The position numbers were made by a program, and so were the translations under genes. Under the pieces are notes generated by a model. That model did no database searches, was not told the DNA's origin, and worked only from the letters and a program-made list of their open reading frames with translations. Positions 23,281-32,604 of a DNA stretch of 64,000 nucleotides are shown here, in pieces. Numbering within the stretch: position 1 is the first letter of the stretch; each line of letters starts with the position of its first letter. Source of the DNA: Magnetospirillum sp. SS-4 (GTDB lineage Bacteria > Pseudomonadota > Alphaproteobacteria > Rhodospirillales > Magnetospirillaceae); assembly GCF_902729425.1 (NCBI RefSeq), contig NZ_LR746530.1, positions 278,166 through 342,165 on the forward strand. The letters run 5' to 3'.

Positions 23281-25614
23281 ATGACCGGAACCGCCCTTTC
23301 CCGGCGGTTGCGTCTGACCCGGCTGGCGCTGTGGGGCGAAAGACTGGCGCCCCGGCTGACCGCCCTGGCATCGCTGGCGGCGGCGGCCGTGGCCGTGGCG
23401 CTGTTCGACGTGGCGCCGCTGCTGCCCGGCTGGCTGCACGCGCTGGCGCTGCTGGTCCTGGGGGGCGCCGCCATCGTTCTGGCGGTCGGCATGGTCCGGC
23501 TGCCGCCGCCGACCGGGGCCGAGGCCGCCCGCCGGCTGGAATCGGAATCCGGTATCTCGCACCGGCCGCTGGCGGTTCTGGACGATTCCCTCGCCGACGG
23601 CGATTCCGACCTGTGGGCCGCGCATCGGGCCCGGACCCGTGCCGCCCTCGACGGCCTGCGGCCGGGCTGGCCCCGCCCGGTGGTGGCGGCCAAGGACCCC
23701 TATGCCCTGCGCTTCGCCGCCCTGCTGCTGCTGGTGCTGGCCCTGGCCGGCGGCGCGGCCGACTGGCGCGGCCGGCTGCTTCGCGCCGTCACCCCGGCCC
23801 TGGCGCTGCCGGGGCTGGGTCCGGACGCCCTGGAGGCGTGGATCACGCCGCCGTCCTATACCGGACTGCCGCCCCAGACGCTACGCCCCGGCCAGGACAA
23901 GGCCAAGACGCTGGCGGTGGCCGAGGGCAGCGTGGTCAAGGCGGTGCTGGCCGGCGGGCTGGGCCGCGCCAGCCTGCGTATCGGCGATCTGTCGATACCG
24001 TTCCAGCAGGGCAATGACGGCGGCCAGCGGGTGGAAGCCGAGATTCGCCAGGGTTCCGAGCTGGTGGTGCGCCAGGGCTGGCGCGACGTCGGGTCGTGGC
24101 CGGTCGCCATCGTCCGCGATGCGCTGCCGTCCATCGCCTTCGCCGGCGAGGCGGTGGCGGACGAGCGCGGCCGCCTGCAAGTGGGGCTGGAGGCCTCCGA
24201 CGATTACGGCCTCGTCCGCGCCAGGATCGAGATTCACGGGCCGGACGGCGACGTCTTGAACCGGGAGGTGATGGCCCCGGGTGGGCGCAAGAGCCTGTCG
24301 CTGTCCCACCGGCTGGACCTGGCCGCCCATGACTGGGCCGGCCGGCCGGTCCGCCTGGTTCCCCATGCCGAGGACGGGGCGGCCCAGGTCGCCGCCGGCC
24401 AATCCATCACCGTCACCCTGCCCGAGCGGGTGTTCCGCCATCCGGTGGCCCGCGCCCTGATCTCGTGGCGGCGTCAGGTCGGCGAGGCGCCGCGCCTGGG
24501 GCCGGAGGTGGCGGAACGGCTGCGCGGCCTGACCGACGATCCCGAATCGTTCGGGGGCGACCGGGTGGTGTTCCTGGCCCTGGCGCTGGCGCGCCGCATG
24601 CTGGCGGCGGAACGCTTCGACCGGGCCGAATTGCGCGACCTGCTGTGGAACGCCGCCACCCGGCTCGACGACGGCGGCCTGCCCGCCGCCGAGCGGGAGC
24701 TGGATCAGGCCCGCGACGATCTGGAACGCGCCATCGCCGAGGGGGCCTCGCCCGCCGCCCTGGCCGAACTGGTGGAACGCTACCGCCAGTCGCTGGCGGC
24801 GTGGCTGGACGTTCTGGCCCGATCGGGCGCGGAAACCGGCGAATTGGCCCCCGAAGACGCCGACGTCATCGATGGCGACGATCTGGCCGACATGGTGGAT
24901 GCCCTGCGCGACATGGCGGAAGGCGGCGACCGCGACGCCCTGGCGCGGCGGCTGGGGGAGCTGTCGTCGCTGCTGGCGGAGTTGGGGCGGCCGCAATCGT
25001 CCGGGCCGGCGGACAGCGCCATCGCCAGGACGCTGCGCGAGGTGCGCGAGCTGGCGCGGCGCCAGCGCGAGCTGCTGGATCACAGTTTCCGCAAGTCCGG
25101 CCCGGTGGCGGAGGACGAAGACCCTTCGCCGCCGCCGGTCCGTCCCTCCGCCGCCGACAAGGCCGAGGCCCGCCGCGCCGCCAGGGCGCAGACGGATCTG
25201 GCCGAGGCGCTGAAGCGGCTTGGAGGCGAGGCCGGCGACCTGCTGCCGCCCGCCCTGGACGACGCCGGCCGGATGATGGCCGAGGCGGCCGACAGCCTGG
25301 ACAAGGGCGACTGGCCGCTGGCGGCGGATTGGCAGGGCGAGGCGCTGCGGCTGCTGCGCGACGGCGCCGGCGAACTGGCGGACCGCATGGCGGCGGCTCG
25401 CGGCCAGGGCAGGGGCGGCCTGACCGTCGGCGACCCCCTGGGCCGGTCGCGCCAGGGGACCAGGCATCGCGACGACGGCTCGACCAAGGTGCCCGCCCAG
25501 GCCGAGACCCGCCGCGCCCGCGAGATTCTCGATGAGATCCGCCGCCGCGCCAACGACCCGGCCCGCCCGTCGCCGGAACTGGACTATCTGCGCCGGGTGC
25601 TGCGGCAGTATTGA
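23281..25614 (+). CDS. DUF4175 / TIGR02302 family membrane protein
   Basis: A 777-residue protein typical of alphaproteobacteria, placed after lysA as in many of them. Two or three N-terminal transmembrane helices (about 20-40, 45-70 and 140-160) are followed by a large soluble part with WITPPSYTGLPPQ, a region rich in charged helices and low-complexity Ala/Asp/Arg sequence, and the C-terminal motif LDYLRRVLRQY that closes the family. The start is one base after the lysA stop. The role is unknown; envelope or cell-division association is only a guess. Confidence 0.88.
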   Translation: MTGTALSRRLRLTRLALWGERLAPRLTALASLAAAAVAVALFDVAPLLPGWLHALALLVLGGAAIVLAVGMVRLPPPTGAEAARRLESESGISHRPLAVLDDSLADGDSDLWAAHRARTRAALDGLRPGWPRPVVAAKDPYALRFAALLLLVLALAGGAADWRGRLLRAVTPALALPGLGPDALEAWITPPSYTGLPPQTLRPGQDKAKTLAVAEGSVVKAVLAGGLGRASLRIGDLSIPFQQGNDGGQRVEAEIRQGSELVVRQGWRDVGSWPVAIVRDALPSIAFAGEAVADERGRLQVGLEASDDYGLVRARIEIHGPDGDVLNREVMAPGGRKSLSLSHRLDLAAHDWAGRPVRLVPHAEDGAAQVAAGQSITVTLPERVFRHPVARALISWRRQVGEAPRLGPEVAERLRGLTDDPESFGGDRVVFLALALARRMLAAERFDRAELRDLLWNAATRLDDGGLPAAERELDQARDDLERAIAEGASPAALAELVERYRQSLAAWLDVLARSGAETGELAPEDADVIDGDDLADMVDALRDMAEGGDRDALARRLGELSSLLAELGRPQSSGPADSAIARTLREVRELARRQRELLDHSFRKSGPVAEDEDPSPPPVRPSAADKAEARRAARAQTDLAEALKRLGGEAGDLLPPALDDAGRMMAEAADSLDKGDWPLAADWQGEALRLLRDGAGELADRMAAARGQGRGGLTVGDPLGRSRQGTRHRDDGSTKVPAQAETRRAREILDEIRRRANDPARPSPELDYLRRVLRQY

Positions 25615-25624
25615 CCGGATAAGA

Positions 25625-25690
25625 GCGGGCAGGATGCCCGCGCTCCGGAGAGTGTCGCCTCCCATATCGGAGCGCGGGCTTCCAGCCCGC
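25625..25690. repeat. REP-like double hairpin between convergent genes
   Basis: Two 23-base arms (25625-25647 and 25668-25690) form an inverted repeat with two mismatches. Each arm is itself a hairpin of the GCGGGC-x5-GCCCGC type. It sits between the stops of the DUF4175 gene and comM, the usual setting for REP/BIME elements and for bidirectional termination. There is no U-run. Confidence 0.65.
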
Positions 25691-25696
25691 ACCGCC

Positions 25697-27211
25697 CTAT
25701 CCGTTCCGTCCCGGCATCAGCCGGCGATAGGACAAGGCTTCGGCCACATGGATGCGCCGCACCGCGTCCCGGCCATCGAGATCGGCCAGGGTGCGGGCCA
25801 CCCGCAACACCCGGTGCCAGCCGCGCGCCGACAGCCGCATGCGCTCGGCCGCCTCGGTCAGCAATTGCCGGCCGGCGGCGTCGGGCGCGGCCACCTTCTG
25901 CAACAGCTCGCCATCGGCCTCGGCGTTGCTGCGCGGGCCGAGACCGGCATAGCGCTCGGCCTGGACGGCGCGGGCGGCGGCGACGCGGGCCGCTACCTCG
26001 GCCGATCCCTCGGCCGGCGGCGGCAGCGACAGGTCGGCGGCGGCGACCGCCGGCACCTCCATGTGCAGGTCGATACGGTCGAACAACGGACCGGAAATCC
26101 GCGACTGATACTCCTGGCCGCATTTTGGCGCCTTGGCGCAGGCCAGGGCGGCGTCGCCCAGATGGCCGCAGCGGCAGGGATTCATCGCCGCCACCAGCTG
26201 AACGCGGGCGGGATAGCTGACATGGGCGTTGGCGCGGGCCACCACGGCGCGGCCCGATTCCAGCGGCTGGCGCAGCGCTTCCAGGGCGCCGCGCTGGAAT
26301 TCGGGCAATTCGTCCAGGAACAGCACGCCGTTATGGGCCAGCGACACCTCGCCCGGCCGTGCCCGCATGCCGCCGCCCACCAGCGACGGCACCGAGGCGG
26401 AATGATGGGGGTCGCGGAACGGCCGCTGGCGCAGCAGCTTGCCGCCGGCCAGTTGCCCGGCCACTGAATGGATCATGCTGACCTCCAGCGCTTCGGCGGG
26501 GCCGAGCGGCGGCAGCAGGCCGGGCAGGCGGGCGGCCAGCATGGACTTGCCCGAACCGGGCGGCCCCATCATCAGCAGGTTGTGGGCGCCGGCGGCGGCC
26601 ACCTCCAGCGCCCGCTTGGCGCTTTCCTGGCCCTTGATGTCCCTGAGATCGAGCGGGCTGGCGTCGTCCTCGGCGATCTGGGGGGTGGGGGCGCCCAGCA
26701 CCTGCGAGCCCTTGAAATGATTGATCAGCGCCAGTAGGGTGGCCGGGGCCAGCACCTCGATGCCGCCGGCCCAGGCGGCCTCGCCGCCCTGCGCCGCCGG
26801 GCAGATCAGTCCCCTGTCGGCGGCCCGGGCGGCGATGGCGGCCGGCAGCACCCCCGCCACGGCGGCGATGGAGCCGTCCAGGCCCAGTTCGCCCAGGCTG
26901 ACATAGCCCTCGATCTCGTCGGCCGGCAGTACCCCCATGCCGGCCAGCAATCCCAGCGCGATGGGCAGGTCGAAATGGCTGCCCTCCTTCAGCAGGTCGG
27001 CGGGCGCCAGGTTGACGGTGATTCGTTTCGGCGGCAGGGCGAGGCCGATGGAATTGAAGGCGGCCCGCACCCGTTCCCGGCTTTCCCCCACCGCCTTGTC
27101 GGGCAGGCCGACGATGGTGAAGGCCGGCAGACCAGCGGCCACCTGGACCTGGACGTCGATGTCCAGGCAATCGATGCCGGCAAAGGCGATTGTGGGGGCG
27201 TGGGTGGTCAT
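25697..27211 (-). CDS. comM: YifB/ComM family Mg-chelatase-like AAA+ ATPase
   Basis: A 504-residue hexameric helicase-type ATPase; the ComM relative promotes branch migration during natural transformation. The N-terminal ChlI domain (AFTIVGLPDKAVGESRERVRAA, residues about 29-50) is followed by the AAA+ core, with Walker A GPPGSGKS, Walker B VLFLDELPEF and the zinc-like NPCRCG motif, and a C-terminal ChlI_C domain. ATG 27211 starts the family N-terminus; a further upstream Met at 27391 would add Pro/Arg-rich sequence. Monocistronic, with 311 bases in front. Confidence 0.94.
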   Translation of the reverse strand: MTTHAPTIAFAGIDCLDIDVQVQVAAGLPAFTIVGLPDKAVGESRERVRAAFNSIGLALPPKRITVNLAPADLLKEGSHFDLPIALGLLAGMGVLPADEIEGYVSLGELGLDGSIAAVAGVLPAAIAARAADRGLICPAAQGGEAAWAGGIEVLAPATLLALINHFKGSQVLGAPTPQIAEDDASPLDLRDIKGQESAKRALEVAAAGAHNLLMMGPPGSGKSMLAARLPGLLPPLGPAEALEVSMIHSVAGQLAGGKLLRQRPFRDPHHSASVPSLVGGGMRARPGEVSLAHNGVLFLDELPEFQRGALEALRQPLESGRAVVARANAHVSYPARVQLVAAMNPCRCGHLGDAALACAKAPKCGQEYQSRISGPLFDRIDLHMEVPAVAAADLSLPPPAEGSAEVAARVAAARAVQAERYAGLGPRSNAEADGELLQKVAAPDAAGRQLLTEAAERMRLSARGWHRVLRVARTLADLDGRDAVRRIHVAEALSYRRLMPGRNG

Positions 27212-27522
27212 GCTGCCCTGCCCTCGATGCGAAGAACCACCCCGACCCCCTCCCCCATTGGCTGCGGCGATGATAGCGGCTGAGGACGGGCGGCGCCACG
27301 AAGAGTTCGGGAACTCCCGGCGATGACGGTTCCCCGGCGCATGCCGGGAGGGAATTACAGGAAAAGAATCCGGCCATTCTGCTGCGGCCAACCCAACTGC
27401 GGTGACAGTTGGGCATCAACCACGTTTGAAGTTAAGGGCGGCGGCGGCCCTCAACTTCATTTGAAGTTTGATGGCGCGGCCAACTGCAATTGTTGTTCGC
27501 AGCCATGATAAATCGTTTTTTA
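27212..27522. other. Structured intergenic region between gshB and comM
   Basis: 311 bases without a gene. Stems: CCCAACTG-6-CAGTTGGG (27392-27413); a 13-bp arm pair 27427-27439 with 27447-27459 (one A/C mismatch, G-U pair in minus-strand RNA); and AACTTCA-TT-TGAAGTT (27453-27468), which shares an arm with the previous stem so that the two exclude each other. GATAAA/TTTATC overlaps the gshB stop. It probably carries gshB termination and the comM promoter. Confidence 0.5.
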
Positions 27523-28476
27523 TCAGGCGGTTGTCGCGTCCCGGCGCGCCTCGATGGCGTCCCAGATCAGGCCCTCGATGCAAACGCCGTCGAACCGGTC
27601 GATCTGCTGAATGCCGGTGGGCGAGGTCACGTTGATCTCGGTCAGATAGTCGCCGATGACGTCGATGCCGACGAAGATCAGGCCGCGATCCCGCAGGGTC
27701 GGGCCGATGGCGGCGCAGATCTCGCGTTCGCGGGCGGTCAGTTCGCTCTTGCGGGCGGTGCCGCCCACATGCAGGTTCGAGCGGGCCTCGCCCTCGGCCG
27801 GCACCCGGTTGACCGCTCCCACCGCGACGCCGTCCACCAGGATGATGCGCTTGTCGCCCATCCGGACCTCGGGCAGGTAGCGCTGCACCATCACCGGCTC
27901 GCGATAGAGCTGGGTGAACATCTCCAGCAGCGAGTTCAGGTTCTCGTCGCCCGGCGTGATGTGGAACACGCCGGTGCCGCCGTTGCCGAACAGCGGCTTG
28001 ACGATGATGTCCTTGTGCTCGTCGCGGAAATCCAGGATCTGGTCGCGGTCCGAGGTGATCAGGGTCGGCGGCATCAGCCCGCCGAAATGGGTCACCAGCA
28101 GCTTTTCCGGGGCGTTCCTGACATGGGTGGGGTCGTTGACCACCAGGGTCCGGGGGTGGATGTGGTCCAGCAGGTGGGTGGCGGTGATGTAGGCCATGTC
28201 GAAGGGCGGGTCCTGGCGCATCAGCACCACGTCCATGGCGGCGAGGTCGACCAGCCGGGATTCGCCCAGGGTGAAGTGGTCGCCCGCGACGCGGCGCACG
28301 CTCAGCGGCCGGACGCGGGCCAGCACGCGGCCGTCGCGCAGCGCCATGTGGCGCGGCAGGTAGTGGAACAGGGCGTGGCCGCGCCTTTGGGCCTCCAGCG
28401 CCAGGGCGAAGGTGGAATCGGCATCGATGTCGATGCCCTCCATGGGGTCCATCTGGATGGCGACGGCAAGGCTCAT
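27523..28476 (-). CDS. gshB: Glutathione synthetase
   Basis: Joins gamma-glutamylcysteine and glycine using ATP. It has 317 residues. [20 protein letters not shown] at the start, [18 protein letters not shown], the ATP-grasp segments [12 protein letters not shown] and [14 protein letters not shown], and [12 protein letters not shown] at the C-terminus are diagnostic. ATG 28476 lies 20 bases after the SirB1-like gene in a conserved rsmI-yraN-BON-sirB1-gshB order. Glutamate-cysteine ligase is not in the window. Confidence 0.97.
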   Translation of the reverse strand: MSLAVAIQMDPMEGIDIDADSTFALALEAQRRGHALFHYLPRHMALRDGRVLARVRPLSVRRVAGDHFTLGESRLVDLAAMDVVLMRQDPPFDMAYITATHLLDHIHPRTLVVNDPTHVRNAPEKLLVTHFGGLMPPTLITSDRDQILDFRDEHKDIIVKPLFGNGGTGVFHITPGDENLNSLLEMFTQLYREPVMVQRYLPEVRMGDKRIILVDGVAVGAVNRVPAEGEARSNLHVGGTARKSELTAREREICAAIGPTLRDRGLIFVGIDVIGDYLTEINVTSPTGIQQIDRFDGVCIEGLIWDAIEARRDATTA

Positions 28477-28496
28477 GGGGTGCGTCCTTCTTTCGG

Positions 28497-29348
28497 TCAG
28501 GTCAGGTGGCCCTTGATCTCGGCCAGCAGCGCCAGGGTGCGGGCGCGGGCCTGGGCGTTGGTGGTCCGGGCGACGAACTGTTCCAGCGCCGCCACGGCGC
28601 CGGGATGGTCGTCGAGGCGCATGTGCATCAGGCCGGCCTCGCGCCACAGGGCCGTCTCGCCTGGGGCCAGCAGCAAGGTGGCCTCCACCACCGCCAGCGC
28701 CAGGTCGACCCGGCCGCAGCGCAGCAGGCGCAGCTTGGTGTCGGTCTGAAGGCGGACGACCATGTCGCGGTTGCCCATGGCGGCGTAATGGGCCGGCTCC
28801 AACTCCGCCTCCAGGCCGAGGCCGGCCTTGAGCAGGGCGCGCATGGCCGGCGGGTCCAGGGCGGCGCTGCCGGCGCAGGGGTCCAGGATCGCCCGCCGGC
28901 CGCAATCGTCTTCCAGGCGCAGCAGGAAGCGGACGGGAAAGGCCAGTCCCTCGGCCGCCAGCCCGGCGCCGCGCGCCGCATCCAGCGCCACCAGCCCGAC
29001 CGCGTCGGCGACGCCTCGGCGGCGGTCGATCACATCCATCAGATTGGTGTTGGAGACGTCCTCGTCGTCGCGGTCGTCGCCGCGATAGCGGTGCCGGCGG
29101 CCGAACACCTCCATCAGCGCGCCGGCCAGCCGTTCCACGTCGCCGCCGTCGCCGATCGCGGCGCGGATCTCGGCGGACAGTTCGGCCAGATAGCTCAGAT
29201 AGGCCGCGACCGGCTTGTGCGGCCGTCCCAGCCCCGCCACCAGCAGGGCGGCTTCCGCCGGGCGGATATCGCGGTCGTCGGCCCGTCCCAGTTCCGCCAG
29301 CCTCAGCCGTGCCGCGGCGGTGGTTTCGCTCACCGCGTCATCCGCCAT
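28497..29348 (-). CDS. SirB1-like protein (transglutaminase-like fold plus TPR tail)
   Basis: About 283 residues. The SirB1 N-terminal domain shows [20 protein letters not shown] followed by [14 protein letters not shown] and the [11 protein letters not shown] motif; the C-terminal part is TPR-like ([21 protein letters not shown]). The catalytic triad of true transglutaminases is not evident. ATG 29348 overlaps the upstream BON gene by 11 bases; GTG 29333 is an alternative start just after that stop. Function unknown; the linkage to gshB is conserved among relatives. Confidence 0.78.
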   Translation of the reverse strand: MADDAVSETTAAARLRLAELGRADDRDIRPAEAALLVAGLGRPHKPVAAYLSYLAELSAEIRAAIGDGGDVERLAGALMEVFGRRHRYRGDDRDDEDVSNTNLMDVIDRRRGVADAVGLVALDAARGAGLAAEGLAFPVRFLLRLEDDCGRRAILDPCAGSAALDPPAMRALLKAGLGLEAELEPAHYAAMGNRDMVVRLQTDTKLRLLRCGRVDLALAVVEATLLLAPGETALWREAGLMHMRLDDHPGAVAALEQFVARTTNAQARARTLALLAEIKGHLT

Positions 29349-29946
29349 GCCGCCGGGGATCGGACTTGAGCCGGATGTGATTGACCACCCGCTTGATGCC
29401 GCCGATGTCGCGGGCATGGGCGACCACCCTGTCCATCTCGGCCTGGTCCTGGGCGATGCCCAGCAGATAGACGACCGAATCGGTCACGTCGACGATGTAG
29501 TTGATGTTCTTGACCTCGGAATCGGTCAGCAGCCGGGCCTTCAGCTTCTGCTGCGTCCACAGGTCGCCGGCCTGGTCGAGGGCCGGGGCGCCGGCGGGGC
29601 GAACCAGGATTTCGTTCAGCACCTCCCTGACGCCGCCGACCTGCCAGCTCAGCCTCACGGCGTCGGCGCGGGCCTGGTCGCTGCTGACCACGCCGGTCAG
29701 CATGACCCGGCCCTCGCTGATGTTCAGGGTGACCTGCCGGTACATGTCGACGTCGCGGTCGAACCACAGGCGGTTGATCTCCACCCGGATCTTGGTGTCG
29801 TCCAGGGCGCCTTCCAGGCCGCGCTCCTCGGCGGCGGCGACGCCGGCGGTGGCTCCCGCTCCGATCACGGTGGCGGCGCAGCCGGACACGGCCCCGCCCA
29901 GCAGGGCGACCATCATCACTTTCAGCAGCGGTCGAACGCGGATCAC
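29338..29946 (-). CDS. Outer-membrane lipoprotein with two BON domains
   Basis: A 202-residue DolP/YraP-like lipoprotein. It starts with GTG at 29946, preceded by an excellent GAGGAGGA. The signal ends in the lipobox AVSGC (C23), followed by a Gly/Ala stretch and two BON domains, about residues 45-115 (IRVEINRLWF, VMLTGVVSSDQARADAV) and 120-195 (IVDVTDSVVYLLGIAQDQAEMDRV). BON lipoproteins bind anionic phospholipid and stabilise the outer membrane. The linkage after yraN matches the enterobacterial yraN-yraP neighbourhood. Confidence 0.88.
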   Translation of the reverse strand: MIRVRPLLKVMMVALLGGAVSGCAATVIGAGATAGVAAAEERGLEGALDDTKIRVEINRLWFDRDVDMYRQVTLNISEGRVMLTGVVSSDQARADAVRLSWQVGGVREVLNEILVRPAGAPALDQAGDLWTQQKLKARLLTDSEVKNINYIVDVTDSVVYLLGIAQDQAEMDRVVAHARDIGGIKRVVNHIRLKSDPRRHGG

Positions 29947-29980
29947 GTCGGGGGTCCTCCTCGAATTGATTGGGCGCAGT

Positions 29981-30364
29981 CTAGCAGGACTGGGGCCGCC
30001 AGGCATCGGGGATATGGCGCGGCAGGCGCCCCGGCGCAACCAGCACGGCGTCGAAGCGGACATGAAGGCCGGCCAGATGGGGACGGCGCGCCAGGAAGGC
30101 GCCGGCCGCCCGCTCGATACGGCGCCGCTGGGCCGGACCCAGGGAATCCGCCGCTTCGGCCAGGGTGTGGCGGCTCTTGACCTCGACGAAGGCGATGATC
30201 CGGCCGCGCCGGGCCACGATGTCGATCTCGCCGGCGCCCGAGCCGCGTCCGCCGCTCACCCCGCGCGCCAGGATGCGGTAGAATTTGAGCCGCAGCCAGG
30301 CCGCCGCCAGAAATTCGGCCATGCGGCCGCGGCGGCGGGCTTCCCGACCCTCTTGGGACTTCAT
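29981..30364 (-). CDS. yraN: UPF0102 family protein YraN
   Basis: A 127-residue endonuclease-like fold (restriction-endonuclease type). The core GAGEIDIVARRGRIIAFVEVKSR carries the nuclease-like pattern E-x-D ... E-x-K. The role is not settled; it is suspected in DNA processing. The ATG overlaps the rsmI stop (ATGA), the classic rsmI-yraN pair. Confidence 0.93.
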   Translation of the reverse strand: MKSQEGREARRRGRMAEFLAAAWLRLKFYRILARGVSGGRGSGAGEIDIVARRGRIIAFVEVKSRHTLAEAADSLGPAQRRRIERAAGAFLARRPHLAGLHVRFDAVLVAPGRLPRHIPDAWRPQSC

Positions 30365-31218
30365 TCCTCGTTACCCCCGCGGAACAGTCTGAGCGCCAGG
30401 GCATAGACCTCGCGGCGGGGATGGCCGGTTTCGGCCGCCACCAGGGCGGCGGCGTCCTTCAGCGAGGCGCCGTCGGCGATGGCGGCGCCAAGCCGGGTCT
30501 CCAGCTGATCCGGGGCGACGGAATCGGCCTCGCCGGGGCCGGCGACCACGATCACCACCTCGCCGCGCGGCGGCGTCGCGGCATAGCGGGCGGCCAGTTC
30601 GCTCAGGAGGCCGCGCCCGACCTCCTCGTGCATCTTGGTCAGCTCGCGGGCCAGGGCGGCCTGGCGGTCGCCCAGCACGACGGCCATGTCGGCCAATGTC
30701 TCGGCGGCGCGGTGGGGCGATTCGAAGAACACCAAGGTGGCGGGAACCGCGTCCAGTTCCTTGAGGGCGGCCCGGCGGGCCACCGTCCTGGACGGCAGGA
30801 AGCCGGCGAACAGGAAACGGTCGGCCGGCAATCCCGACAGCTGCAACCCGGCCAGGGCCGCCGAGGCGCCGGGCAGGGCGGTGACGTTGATGCCGCGCTC
30901 GACGCAATCGCGCACCAGCCGGAAGCCGGGGTCCGAAACCAGCGGCGTGCCGGCGTCCGAGACCAGCGCCACCACCGCCCCGGCCTCCAGCCGGGCGATC
31001 AGGGCGGGACGGGCCTTGTCGGCGTTGTGGTCGTGATAGGGGGTAAGATCGGCCTTCAATCCCAGCAATTGCAGCAGCCGGCCGGTGACGCGGGTATCTT
31101 CGCAGGCGACCAGGTCGGCGGCGGCCAGCACGTCCAGCGCCCTCAGCGTGATGTCGCGCAGATTGCCGATGGGGGTGGCGACCAGATAGAGGCCCGCCGC
31201 CGGTTTACTTCCGGCCAT
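30361..31218 (-). CDS. rsmI: 16S rRNA (cytidine1402-2'-O)-methyltransferase
   Basis: A 285-residue SAM-dependent enzyme methylating ribose of C1402 in the decoding centre. GLYLVATPIGNLRDITLRAL at the start, ACEDTRVTGRLL, LVSDAGTPLVSDPG, ALPGASAALAGLQLSGLP and FFESPHRAAETL are all signatures of the family. ATG 31218 has GAGG-type pairing just upstream and starts the conserved block; an upstream in-frame Met would enter the divergent lipoprotein gene. It diverges from that gene across 59 bases. Confidence 0.96.
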   Translation of the reverse strand: MAGSKPAAGLYLVATPIGNLRDITLRALDVLAAADLVACEDTRVTGRLLQLLGLKADLTPYHDHNADKARPALIARLEAGAVVALVSDAGTPLVSDPGFRLVRDCVERGINVTALPGASAALAGLQLSGLPADRFLFAGFLPSRTVARRAALKELDAVPATLVFFESPHRAAETLADMAVVLGDRQAALARELTKMHEEVGRGLLSELAARYAATPPRGEVVIVVAGPGEADSVAPDQLETRLGAAIADGASLKDAAALVAAETGHPRREVYALALRLFRGGNEE

Positions 31219-31277
31219 CCTCGGTCTACCCTCTGGCCGATCGGCGATGTCGGCCGTTTCGTCAGAGGAGGGTCCGT

Positions 31278-32582
31278 TTGCGCCGCTCCGCGTTCCGGTG
31301 GCGTCTCGTCGCTGCCTTGCCATTGATCGCCATGTGTCTGGGGGTGTCGGGCTGTCAACAACCGGCAGAGTTATCACCTTGGCTCGGCGGAACCAAGCCC
31401 GCATCCGAAACGGCGGCCCCGCCGGTCGTCGCCTCCCTGCCGGCTCCACCGGCCCCGCCTGTTCCGGCCCCGGCTCCGCCCGTGACGCCGTCGCTTCAGC
31501 CGCCCCTGCCGGGGTTGCCGCCTCCGCAGCCCGGCATGCCCAAGTCCGAGGTGCGGGCGGCGCTGCTGCTGCCGCTGTCGGGTCCGCAGGCCGCCACCGG
31601 ACAGGCGCTGTCCAATGCCGCCCAGCTGGCGCTGTTCGAGATGGCCGATTCCAGGTTCAGCCTGATTCCGCTCGACACCAGGGGAAGCGCCGAGGGCGCG
31701 GTCGCCGCCACCCAGCAGGCGCTGGCCCAGGGCGCCGACATCATCCTGGGGCCGGTGTTCAGCTTCGAGGTCAAGGCGGCGGCGGCGCTGGCCCGCGAAC
31801 ACGCCGTCCCCATGCTGGCCTTCACCACCGACCGCTCGGCGGCCGGTGCCGGAATCTACGCCATGGGCTTCCTGCCGGGTCCGCAGGTGACCCGTATCCT
31901 CGCCCATGCCCGCGACCAGGGCCGCATCCGCATCGGCGTGCTGGCCCGCAGCGACGATTACGGCCGCGCCGTGGCCGAGGCGGCCAGGGAGGCCATCGCC
32001 AGCCTGGGCCTGGAACTGGTGGCGCTGGATTATTACGATCCCGCCGCCACCGACTTCACCCAGGTGGTCAAGCGGTTCACCGCCCGCCGGACCGCCGCCT
32101 TCGACGCCATCCTGCTGCCCGACGACGGAGTGCGGCTGCGCAACATCTCGTCGCTGCTGTCCTACTTTCTCAGCGAGGGCGCCGATCACGCCTATAAGCC
32201 GCCCAAGCTGCTGGGAACCCTGCTGTGGGACGACGCGCGCCTGATCACCGAGCCGTCGCTGGACGGCGGCTGGTATCCGGCGCCGCCGCCCGCCGCCCAT
32301 CGCGAATTCGAGCAGCGCTATGTCAAGGCGTTCGGCCCGTTGCCGCCACGGGTCGGCGGGGTGGCCGGCATCGCCTACGATGCCGCCGCCCTGGCCGCCG
32401 CCCTGGCCCGCAACGGCCTGGGCGACTATGCCAGCGCAACGTTGCAGAACCCCAACGGCTTTGCCGGGGTCGACGGCATCTTCCGGCTGCTGCCGTCGGG
32501 AATCGCCGAACGCGGCCTGACGGTTCGTCAGATCGCGCCGCAGGGTTCGTACGAGGTCAGCCCGGCTCCGGCGGCGTTCTGA
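31278..32582 (+). CDS. LpoA/LppC-like penicillin-binding protein activator lipoprotein
   Basis: A 434-residue lipoprotein with a type-1 periplasmic-binding fold, related to LpoA, the outer-membrane activator of PBP1A. It starts with TTG at 31278, supported by GAGGAGGG six bases upstream. The lipobox VSGC (C26) is followed by a long Pro-rich linker (about residues 40-88) that may span peptidoglycan, then VRAALLLPLSGPQAATGQAL and the two-lobed domain (ADIILGPVFSFEV, RIGVLARSDDYGRAVAEAA). It is divergent to rsmI, as lpoA is in enterobacteria. No ligand is implied. Confidence 0.87.
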   Translation: MRRSAFRWRLVAALPLIAMCLGVSGCQQPAELSPWLGGTKPASETAAPPVVASLPAPPAPPVPAPAPPVTPSLQPPLPGLPPPQPGMPKSEVRAALLLPLSGPQAATGQALSNAAQLALFEMADSRFSLIPLDTRGSAEGAVAATQQALAQGADIILGPVFSFEVKAAAALAREHAVPMLAFTTDRSAAGAGIYAMGFLPGPQVTRILAHARDQGRIRIGVLARSDDYGRAVAEAAREAIASLGLELVALDYYDPAATDFTQVVKRFTARRTAAFDAILLPDDGVRLRNISSLLSYFLSEGADHAYKPPKLLGTLLWDDARLITEPSLDGGWYPAPPPAAHREFEQRYVKAFGPLPPRVGGVAGIAYDAAALAAALARNGLGDYASATLQNPNGFAGVDGIFRLLPSGIAERGLTVRQIAPQGSYEVSPAPAAF

Positions 32583-32604
32583 TGCCCATGACGGGGGAAG
32601 GAGG

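Noticed and set aside
28497-29348. SirB1-like protein as an active transglutaminase
   Set aside because: The fold resemblance is there but the Cys-His-Asp triad is not evident, so no enzyme activity is claimed.
31278-32582. Lipoprotein as an amino-acid ABC transporter binding protein
   Set aside because: The type-1 periplasmic-binding fold fits, but no transporter genes are adjacent, and the lipobox, Pro-rich linker and rsmI neighbourhood point to LpoA-like function.
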